NCBI GenBank assembly: GCA_904063045.1
Contig: CAJFCJ010000007.1
Span: 2,053,404 to 2,117,403, forward strand
Direction of reading: 5' to 3'
Length of the DNA: 64,000 nucleotides
Source: Dimorphilus gyrociliatus
Taxonomy: Eukaryota; Annelida; Polychaeta; Dinophilidae
Below the pieces are notes generated by a model that worked only from the letters and a program-made list of their open reading frames with translations, made no database searches and had not been told where the DNA came from. The translations under genes and the position numbers were made by a program. Positions 37,701 to 47,151 of this stretch are shown here, piece by piece. The stretch's first letter is position 1. Each line of letters begins with the position of its first letter.

Positions 37701-39819
37701 GTTAAACTATAGTTTTTTCTTATATAAATAAATAAATCATACTAGCCTCCATATTGAATAGCTAAAGTATCACCCAAATCTTCCATCATATCTTCTAGTA
37801 TATCGGCAGCGTGACTGTTTGCATCGGGAGTCTTCTGTTCAATTATCCCTAGAGAGCATAATTGTCTTTCTAATGCGCATTTAAACACAGCAAACTGAGC
37901 AGTATTAGTTCGGTCAAGGCAATCCACGCAATTTGTTCGAATGACACCAGTTTGTAAGCTATTATTCTTCTTATTGTGAAATATACCAGTTTTATCTAAT
38001 ATTTTTTCCGATAAATGATGTAGCAAGTGTAACACATCTTTCCTGAAGTTAGAGGATAAAAAAAAAGATTTATGTGAAGAGACTTATTTAGGCCTAAAGT
38101 AAAAAAATTGCTTCCTTAGTTTTTCCACTTGAACTTACTTTTTACTAACTCTGGCCATATCGCAAGCTGTGTATATAATTTGTTGTTCTTTTGTTAAAAA
38201 CTGATTTAAATAGCTGATAGCATCTTTAAGAATGTCTGTTAGCTGATTTTCATGCCGTTTTTTTTCTTTTTTCTGAAAGTAGATCAATTAAAAACTATTT
38301 TATCTCCATTTTTTTTTATTTCGACTGACTTTTACAAGATTAAAAACGATAACAGGTGATCCATAACGTTTGAGTAGAGAACGAAAATGTGCACCAGCAA
38401 CATAAGCAAATGCGTCTGATTGGTCAACTGTAAAATTATTTTTCCATAGAAAGGTCAAAAATTACAGAAAAGAAATTATATTATATTTTTGCCTACTGGT
38501 TATTTGCGGTTTAGGCACCATTTTTGATATATCTTGGGACCAAAATCCAGGTACCGACCCCCTTAATTGAACGTATGACGTATAATGATTTTCGTGGAAA
38601 TGTGTAAGGGATGCATCGTTAACAATCTGTTCTATTTCAACTTCATTCGCGACTTGACCCTTGCAATTCGAACCTCTTTTCAGAAATCTTGTTCCAGCAT
38701 AATATTGAGATCTTCTGGCGATTAATGTTAAGTAGACTGGCTTACCAACAACATTCAAACAGACTTGCTGAATAAACCCATGTATTAACGTAATTGTCCA
38801 TTCTTTCGACAACACATCTCGTGTTGGTTGTAATAAATAATCATTCCATACAAACTTCTTTTCCGATTGTTGAATAATGCCTATAATTTTTTTGTCGCTA
38901 TCTATCTCTAAAATAAATCGTACTAGTTATTAAAAAATCGACGAATCAAAAAAGATTGATACCTAGCTCTTCAATTTCTGACGCGTCAGGTTTCGATAAG
39001 GCAAGGTTATATTGCAGAGTTTGTGTTAGTTCGTAACCATAGCTGTTAAGTTTATTCATATTTGAATGAGGTCATGCCTTTTTAAATATATTTCCAAGGT
39101 AAAAATTTACCTAAAGTAAAAATTCGATGTCAAATCAACGTTCTGGAAAAGTTTAACGTATCTGTTAGAAATGAAGTCATTTATCTATAAAACTTCTTCT
39201 TTACGTAATCAATTACAAAATAACCTTTGCTCATCTGGATGACTAGCAGGTTTCACTTCATCGTTTGGAATGTATAATAAATGAGATTCTAATACTTTAT
39301 ATACAAAATGTGGACCAATTTGAGCCACTCGTTTTCTAGTTGTTACAAGTATCATGTAATATCCTTCGAAAAATCTTACAAATCCCGCTATCCCTAAAGC
39401 ACATTTTATGGGTATCTCTTCACTTTTAGTCCCCTTTGAACTAGATTTTGCTGCTTCTTTTATTCTTCTGAGAAGTTCCCTCATTTCAGAAGATGTATAT
39501 TCAACCTAATGAGTTAAGGAGTAAATGTCTCAATTTCAATTCTAAAGTGTATATTTTACTTTAAAATATTATGTATACAGACTTCATCGTGATAAATCTT
39601 TAATTCATAAGGTTCTAATCTATCAATCTTGAAAACACGGAATCGAGTTTCGCTTTCATTGGATCCAATTACATAATATCTCTGAATTAGAATATATTTA
39701 TATTTTCATGTTTAAATAAAATATAAAACATAATAGTGATATAAAATTTTTCCTACGTGCTTTGAAGTGTAAATAACTATCTTTTGAATTAAGCCCAGTA
39801 ATTGATGCTGCTTCCTCAT
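34714..39819 (-). CDS. FIG4: Polyphosphoinositide phosphatase FIG4 (SAC3)
   Basis: FIG4 is the SAC-domain phosphatase of the PIKfyve-VAC14-FIG4 complex that controls PI(3,5)P2 on endolysosomes. Minus-strand exons run from the start [14 protein letters not shown] (39819-39757) through [40 protein letters not shown] (39484-39209), [30 protein letters not shown] and [11 protein letters not shown] (38815-38470). The catalytic exon (38035-37747) contains the CX5R motif CVDCLDR followed by TNTAQF. Beyond a 1.8-kb intron come [10 protein letters not shown] and [14 protein letters not shown] (35953 downward), LPLPYDLV, a Ser/Glu-rich segment and a last exon ending at 34714. The large intron 37746-35954 appears to use a GC donor and contains the FAXC-like gene on the plus strand. 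All key residues are present. Confidence 0.92.
36364..37660 (+). CDS. FAXC: Failed axon connections homologue (FAXC), nested in FIG4 intron
   Basis: Fax proteins combine metaxin-like thioredoxin and GST-C folds; the fly gene affects axon guidance. Three exons (36364-36518, 36847-37385, 37455-37660) join in phase to 299 residues. After a short N-terminal hydrophobic segment ([14 protein letters not shown]) come the family landmarks [49 protein letters not shown], the GST-C part [37 protein letters not shown] and REKFWPDW. The first exon could also start at the ATG 36418. The entire gene lies inside one intron of FIG4, on the opposite strand, so the two transcripts would be antisense across about 1.3 kb. 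Confidence 0.88.
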
Positions 39820-40801
39820 AGCTCCTAAGTATGGTAAAATATTCCGAAAATTGTTCACGTGACACCGGTCCTACCCGTTTATCTGTGATGGCCGCCGCGC
39901 TGCAGAGAAGATCGTTTACGATTTTTATTTAAGAAAAAAAATGGTAAAGAACTCGAAATAATAACGTCAAAAAAATTCGGCAATATCAAGAAAACAGGAT
40001 TCTTCGAAACTCCAACAAGTATTCTCTTTCAGTGTGAAATCGGTCATTCGCTTTAAACCATTTTGCACTAGTCATTGCTGCTGACTCCATATATAAGGTA
40101 TAGTTTATGCAACAATCAAGTGCACATAGGCTGATGACTCTATTTTCAACAGTCTCGCCATTTTAATCATTTACATACCCTCTCGCAAATCTGGAATCTG
40201 ATCTAGAAACAATCATCCTGGAACCCGGGAACAATCGGGTAAAATACGGTGAGTAATAAATAATTAAAGAAACAACGTTTAGAACTGTCGCTATATAAAA
40301 AAATTTTAATTACACTCATATAATTTCTTATTTTATTTATATTTCAAACAATTAAACTGTAATCAACAATACTAGAAGTAGTTACAATAAAGCAATATAC
40401 AAATGGAAATACTATACGTCAAATGGTGATGGGTGTGTATATGTCTGAAAATGTGTATGTGTGTGTGTGCCAATGATCGACTTTGAACTGTCCTCGATTC
40501 AAATTTCTTTTAAGTGTCATTCGAATCATTGAAAAAATTTATCCCCATCAAAATATTCAAAGGTGTTTTGATAGGCCGTTATCGGTATTGAGCACTCACC
40601 GACGGTGTCGCCACCGTTCGGACAACTATATATTTCTTTGTGCAAAAGGCAGGTGCGTAGCAAGGTGTAGCAGCAGACTATGAGTTCGAAGCACTTATTG
40701 ATTTAAAAAGCTTCGTCATAGCGACAAACTAAGCGTCGTTTTTCTACGTAGACGGCATCCAATCTATTCGATCGCTATTAACAGGGATACCAAGTTGGAA
40801 A
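39820..40801. promoter_or_regulatory. Divergent region FIG4 / ABCC transporter
   Basis: Nearly 1 kb between divergent genes. TTCACGTGAC at 39854-39863, about 35 bp upstream of the FIG4 ATG, is one base from the CLEAR palindrome. The FIG4-proximal 100 bp is comparatively GC-rich (GGCCGCCGCGCTGCAG near 39889). A short TG-rich stretch occurs near 40440-40470. A 66-codon frame at 40483 is not convincing. Promoter assignment is inferred from position. Confidence 0.5.
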
Positions 40802-43800
40802 ATGAATCACTCAAAATCCGATTCTTGTTTATTAGAAAATAATGGATCAGCAGAAAACGGAGGTGTTCTTAGATTGAATCGAAATGATGTACCTCGGAAC
40901 GAGTGTCCAAGAAATCGTGCATCTTGGTTCTCATTACTTAGTTTATGGTAAGTTCTTAATTTACAGACACTAAATTTTCTTCATTAATGTTTTGTTCAAT
41001 AACATGCCAAATAGGTGGTTGAATGATTTATTTAAAAAGAGAAAAAAGAAGGCTCTACAAATAAAAGATATATACGAGGTTTTACCTTATCATTCTAGTC
41101 GATATTTACATCAGAAGGTGAAAGGGTGAGTACATGTAAGCTTGACTTACGAAATTTTATCAATCAATATTATACAATGAATGAAAAAGAGCAAGATTAG
41201 CATGTCCTAGTAAGAGCCGATCCGCAAGAAAAAGGGAATTTCCCATTCAAAGACTCTCCCATATTTGATATAAAACATATTAGTCAGACAAGTTCCGGTG
41301 CGCAATGTGTCATAGGCGTATTCTTTTTTTAGGATTATGGTCAACACCTGTTAGATATTGCCGATTTATTTTAATGAATAAATATTCATAGAGATTATCA
41401 ACTAAATAAAAATTGTTTAGTGCTAAACCATTTAAAATATGTAGATTTCAGGCTGCTTGATAAGCAATTGAGTTATAGGCTAAATAGCTATCTATTATCT
41501 TTCTAATTATTTTGTACGGTTGCAGTCGTGTTAACGAATATGCTGTTAAGCATGGCCGATTTGCATTTCTTCTTCGGTGTTTACTCTTATTCCGGAGTAA
41601 TGTTCTCTTCCTTACATGCATGCTGTTTTCATACGTAAGTATATGGCCAGTCTCATTCTTTAATCTCAAATTGCGCATTGACCTACAGGAGGTCACTAGA
41701 ATCATCATACCTATCTTGTTGGGCAAGTTGCTCTCTTACTTCGAAGATAAAGACAACCTTGAACAATTTAAAGCTATGGGAGTAACGGTTGGATTTGCCG
41801 CCGCAAACTTGATATTCGTTACGTGTTCAACGTTTATGTGGCAGGAGGCTAACGTTATCGGAATGCGTTTTCGCGTCGCCTTCACAGGCCTAATCTACGA
41901 AAAGATATTGAAATTAGGAATTGAAAAACAGAGGGATATTACATCAGGAAAAATAATAACTCTACTTTCGTCTGATCTTGAAAAATTTAATGGTTATGGT
42001 ATTGGTTATATCCCATATTGCATTTTAGGTCCTTTATCTTGTACTGTTGTTACAATAATTATTGCCCAAGATATTGGAGTTTTCGCTGCCCTCTCTGTTC
42101 CTGCTGCTGGTATGCTACTTCTAATTCTGCCAGCTATAGCTTCAACATTTGAAGGAAAATTGTGGAAAAAGACTGTACCCCTCACTGATGCTCGAGTACA
42201 ATTAATGAATGAAATTGTTACCGGAATGAAATTGATCAAAATGTATGTTTGGGAGAAGCCATTTATGAAACTCATTAAACAGAAACGTGGGGCTGAAATG
42301 TTGATGAAAATGAAGGGATATCTGTTGAGAAGTTTTTCAAGAAGCTTTAGTCTCGTTGTGGTTAAGTGCATGATTTTATCGGCTTTTTCAGTTGCTGTAT
42401 TAACGAGCTACTACGGGAATTTAACTGTGGCCATTCTTTTTAAAACCATTGGTTTAATCAATGTGATGCTTTGGGCTTTCGTTTCTAACACGACAATATC
42501 TGTATTTTACATTAACCAATTGATCCAGTGTATTGGTCGCCTTCAGGCTTTTCTTAGAGAGGATGATGGTACTCTTATTCAAGAACTTTCTAATAGTGAA
42601 GCTGATAATAGCAATAAAAGAATCGAAGTTGCGGGATTAAACGCATTCTGGATAAAGAGTGGAAAGTCGAACCACTCAAGCGAAAGTAACGGAGACAAGG
42701 AGACAGCTCCGTTAACTGCCTCCGCTGTCCCGCCAGGCGATAAGCGTCATGTTGCTTTGGAAAATATTTCATTAGATTTACTTGATGGGCAATTAGCCGG
42801 TGTTTGTGGTCGAATCGGATCTGGAAAATCTACATTATTACATGTTCTCCTGAGAGAAACTTCATTTACAGCAAGAATCTTTAGAACTCGAGGAACTATC
42901 AGTTACGCTCCACAGGAAGCCTGGATATTTAACGATTCTGTTCGAGAAAACATTCTTTTTGGTGCAAAATATGACGATAGGAAATTTTGGAAAATTGTAC
43001 GAGTGTGTGCTTTAGAACAAGATCTTGAGGAAATGGCTAATGGAGAATGGACTCTTGTTGGTGAACGAGGTCTTATGATGAGTGGTGGGCAAAAAGCACG
43101 TATTAATTTAGCACGAGCACTGTATAGAGAGGCCGACATATATTTGTTAGATGACCCTCTTAGTGCTGTGGACACAAAAGTCGGAAGACATATTTATAAC
43201 GAATGTATTAAAAAATACCTTGACGATAAAACTGTAGTATTGGTAACTCATCAAAGACATTACTTGGAAAATGTTGATACTATGCTTGTTCTTGATAATG
43301 GTCGAATTACATTTCATGGAAAATATGATAAACAAGTAGAAAGTTATATCGAAAAACCTGAACGAAAAGAAACAATCCGTCCAGATGATAACGATGTGGT
43401 CCTTCAAACTGAGGAAGAAAAAGAAGGTGGTAGTGTTAGCTGGAGAATTTATTATCAATATATTACGCACGGATCGAGGATACAATTCGTTTTGGTCTAC
43501 TTATGCTTTGGTATTGCTTTATGGCTTCACATTTATACCGATTGGATTCTTGGAAGTTATACGAAAACGTTAAAGGACAGATCTGAATCGAATTTCGACT
43601 ATTCAGATCACCAGGTCATAAAGAAAGTTGGACTCTTCATCTTATTGATATTCTTCTTGGATTTCGTTCGAAATTTGCTAGGCAACTTATTTATTGTAAG
43701 GGCTTCTCAAAATCTACATAATAAGATGTTTGAAAAAGTAATGCAAGCTCCCATGAGATTCTTTGATGTTAATCCAGCTGGTCGAGTCCTAAATCGTTTC

Positions 43801-45319
43801 TCAAGAGATTTGGCATTTGTTGATGATGACATGGCTAATCAGCTACCAGCATTTGTTATGTGTGTCGGTGGATCTTTGGCTGCTGTTGTTATACCAATTT
43901 TCACTGTCGTCTGGTCAATCATAGCTATAGTGCCACTTGTGGCTCTACTTATATACTTTCTCCTCAGAGCAAATCCAGTAATAAGGGATATGAAGAGGTT
44001 AGAAGCGACTGCAAGGAGTCCAATTTACACCCATATATCTGATACAATATCGGGCTTGTTATCCATTCGAGCGTTTAAAGAGCAAGACACTTTTATGGGG
44101 AAATTACATGATTTCTCAGATAATCATACCAGGGCTTGGTATTTATATATTAACAGTCAATTATGGTTGGGATTAAGACTAAACTGGCTTATGGCAATAT
44201 TTATTAGCGTTGTTGCAATTATTAGCGTTCCAATGTCTAAGTATATCGATATATCTCTAATTGGTGTAACTCTCATGCACTCATGCGCCAATTTGGATAA
44301 TTTTGAATATACATTTAGGAGCGCTAATGCTATAGAAGTTATTGTAAGTTGATCTTGATCAATATATTATATTTATCGATGACGTATAAAAATATTTTAT
44401 TCACCCAGATGACCTCAGTTGAACGTATTTTACATTATACAAAACTGGAAACGGAAGGCAAAAAGACTTTAATGGGTAAATTAGATAAAGAAATAGAGAA
44501 CGAGTGGCCAAAAGATGGATCTCTTGAATTTAAAGACGTTTCTCTAAAATATATCAATAACGAGGATTGTCCGAACGCGTTAAGTGACCTTAATTTTGTA
44601 ATCCCACATTCTCAAAAGGTATTTATTCTTTAAATTTCTTGGAAAAAATTCTATTTAAATCATTTTTTTAAAAGGTTGGTGTTGTCGGAAGGACAGGAGC
44701 AGGGAAAAGCTCGCTATTATCTGCTCTTTTCCGTTTGGCAGAACCTAATGGATCAATTCTTATTGATGGAGTTGATATCACAACGCTTCCTTTGCCACTT
44801 GCTCGTTTTCAGCTATCTGTCATACCTCAAGATCCATTTATATTCGCTGGAACAGTCCGAAGAAATGTCGATCCTTTAAATATGCACGATGATGACGAGC
44901 TGTGGGATGTTCTTAGTAAAGTTCAATTAAGACCTAAAGTAGAAGGAATGGAAGGATTTCTTGAGGCTCGTATTACGGAAAGTGGTGGAAATTTAAGTGT
45001 CGGAGAGCGACAGTTAATTTGTTTGGCTCGTGCTCTATTGAAAAAGTCTAAAATTCTTGTACTGGATGAGGCCACAGCAAACGTGGACGATGAAACTGAT
45101 GCTATCATTCAAAAAGTTATTCGCAAGCATTTTGCTCACTCTACTCTTATAACAATTGCTCATCGATTAAACACAATAATGGACTATGATAAGATCTTTG
45201 TTCTCGACTCTGGAAAGATCGTCGAAATGGGTGCACCTAGTGATCTTTTACGAACGGATGGCGTTTTTAAGCAATTAGCCTCCAAAATGCATAGTTCAAA
45301 ATTGCAAACGGTACTCTGA
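40802..45319 (+). CDS. ABCC4: ABCC-family exporter, MRP4 (ABCC4)-like
   Basis: A full ABC transporter of the short-MRP class (two TMD-NBD halves, no TMD0), which in animals exports cyclic nucleotides, conjugates and drugs. Exons are 40802-40947, 41015-41125, 41526-41634, 41689-44343, 44409-44618 and 44675-45319, giving about 1,291 residues. NBD1 has Walker A GRIGSGKST, signature MSGGQKARINLARA and Walker B DIYLLDDPLSAVD. NBD2 has Walker A GRTGAGKSS, signature LSVGERQLICLARA and Walker B ILVLDEATANVD, then the H-loop IAHRLNT. The second TMD contains LHNKMFEKVMQAPMRFFDVN and GRVLNRFSRDLAFVDD. The degenerate NBD1 Walker A (RIGSGKS) still keeps the catalytic Lys. The 41635-41688 segment is a 54-nt in-frame intron that can also be read through. 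The ABCC4 label is by overall similarity; other short ABCCs are possible. Confidence 0.88.
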
Positions 45320-46083
45320 CTCGGAAATCATTCCAATGTATAATCTTCGAAGAATGTTGACTTTTAGATAGAGTAAAGCCAAAGTATATTTTTATTCTTC
45401 GCAATTTTTTATATATTATATATTGCTGTAAATTTTGACATTCCGGTCTTTAATGTTTTTTGCTGTAGATATGAATTAAAATGTAATTTAAATTAAGGCA
45501 TTTGTTTTTTCTTTACTTGTTTATATGTACCTATACTGCTTTAAGGACTTCTATAATAAAAAATATGTATATATATATATATATATATATATTTTGTACG
45601 TATGTTATATATTTATACACTGTATATTAATTAATCTTTTTACTTATTTTCAGATTGTTCGAATTTTCAATATAATAGCAATTACATCTCTGTATAAGCT
45701 ATGCTGGTTCACATATTAATTTTTAATAATTTTTAAGTGGTAAAATGGAACCATAAATAAATTAATTTTACGAATCTCATATTTGATTATTTAAATTTTT
45801 AAGCACTCAGACAAGAAATATTCATGTCATAAGATTTCCATTGTGGAAAAGGTTATAAACGTTAAGCAAGAGTTTCATCAAATGTCGTCAGTTATCAAAA
45901 TTGTTTCGAAATTGCAGTGTCTTTGAAATCTCGTGTTAATAGCAGACGACGATTCAGGAATCAGCCAATAGATATTAAGTTTTGGGGTCACGTGACGTTC
46001 CAAGCCGATTGATCGAGAAAAGAGCAAATCATTGACATAACCAAGGCTAAGATTGAAGTTTCTGATACCAACTTCTCTTCAAT
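45320..46083. promoter_or_regulatory. Intergenic ABCC / STOML2 with STOML2 promoter elements
   Basis: The first half is AT-rich with a (TA)n tract at about 45567-45592 and is probably the ABCC 3' UTR. Within about 120 bp upstream of the STOML2 ATG lie a CCAAT box (in GCCAATAG, about 45964-45971) and a perfect GTCACGTGAC palindrome (45987-45996) overlapping a half-CRE TGACG. No TATA box is evident. The elements are seen; their use is inferred. Confidence 0.55.
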
Positions 46084-47097
46084 ATGTTTTCAAGAACTCT
46101 TGCTAGACGATTAATTAATGTAGGACGAGTTCAAACTATTCGTCAGAGATCATCGGTGCCTTTCAATACGTGTATCCTATTTGTCCCTCAACAAGAAGCA
46201 TGGATTGTAGAAAGATTTGGAAAGTTCCATCGTCTTCTAGAACCGGGGTTAAACTTTTGTATACCTGTCGTTGATACTATAAAATATGTACAGAGCTTGA
46301 AAGAAATTGCTATAGATATCCCTCAGCAGAGCGCTATAACTGCAGATAACGTTACTCTGCATATAGATGGAGTTCTGTACTTACGAATAATGGATCCCTA
46401 TAAGGCTAGCTATGGTGTTGAAGATGCACAATATGCTATCACTCAGTTAGCTCAGACAACTATGAGATCGGAAATTGGAAAAATATCTTTGGACCATCTG
46501 TTTAGAGAAAGAGAGTCTTTAAATTATGCAATTGTGGAACAAATTAATGTAGCATCATCTTCTTGGGGAGTTGACTGTAAACGTTACGAAATTTTAGATA
46601 TAACCATGCCAGCTAGAGTCCAAGAGGCAATGCAAATGCAAGTTGAGGCTGAAAGAAAGAAAAGAGCAGCCATATTGGAATCTGAAGGTATTAAAGAAGC
46701 TGAAATCAATGTTGCCGAAGGTAAAAAACAATCCAGAATATTAGCCTCTGAAGCGAACAAAGTTGAAGAAATTAACGCAGCTTTGGGAGAGGCTGAAGCT
46801 ATGAAACAGAGAGCAGACGCACGAGCGAAGTCGATTGAATTGATAGCAGCCTCCATGAAAAAGGATGAAGCCAGCAATGCTGTTAGCTTTTCCGTTGCAG
46901 AACAATATATATCCGCCTTTAATAATTTGGCTAAGGAAAGTAACACTATTTTACTGCCATCGCAAACTGGAGACATTTCTAGTATGGTTGCTCAAGCTAT
47001 GACTATTTATAAACAAGTTGGCCCTAAACAACTAGATGCGCATAAGTATGAACTTGAAGAAATACCCGACAATGTTACTAAAAATAAGGAAACTTAA
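46084..47097 (+). CDS. STOML2: Stomatin-like protein 2, mitochondrial (intronless)
   Basis: STOML2 is a prohibitin-domain scaffold of the mitochondrial inner membrane that binds cardiolipin and prohibitins. One uninterrupted exon encodes 337 residues (human 356). The Arg-rich, Ser-containing N-terminus (FSRTLARRLINVGRV) is a mitochondrial presequence. The SPFH domain includes PQQEAWIVERFGKFHRLLEP, NVTLHIDGVLYLRI, LAQTTMRSEIGKISLD and LFRERESLN. A long coiled coil with the repeated EAE/EKK pattern follows, then SVAEQYISAFNNLAKESNT and DISSMVAQAM. It has a proper promoter and presequence, so it is not an obvious processed pseudogene despite having no introns. It converges with the DD3-3-like gene, 54 bp between stops. 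Confidence 0.95.
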   Translation: MFSRTLARRLINVGRVQTIRQRSSVPFNTCILFVPQQEAWIVERFGKFHRLLEPGLNFCIPVVDTIKYVQSLKEIAIDIPQQSAITADNVTLHIDGVLYLRIMDPYKASYGVEDAQYAITQLAQTTMRSEIGKISLDHLFRERESLNYAIVEQINVASSSWGVDCKRYEILDITMPARVQEAMQMQVEAERKKRAAILESEGIKEAEINVAEGKKQSRILASEANKVEEINAALGEAEAMKQRADARAKSIELIAASMKKDEASNAVSFSVAEQYISAFNNLAKESNTILLPSQTGDISSMVAQAMTIYKQVGPKQLDAHKYELEEIPDNVTKNKET

Positions 47098-47151
47098 ATT
47101 GCGTTTATTAAGAAAAGCTTTGTGCGAACTTTTGAGGACGTGAAAATTCAT

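Noticed and set aside
42006-43485. Several minus-strand open frames of 60-121 codons across the ABCC gene
   Set aside because: They are antisense to a clearly coding exon and show no protein features.
46584-46976. 130-codon minus-strand frame with many Ala/Ser residues
   Set aside because: It is the antisense shadow of the STOML2 coiled coil.
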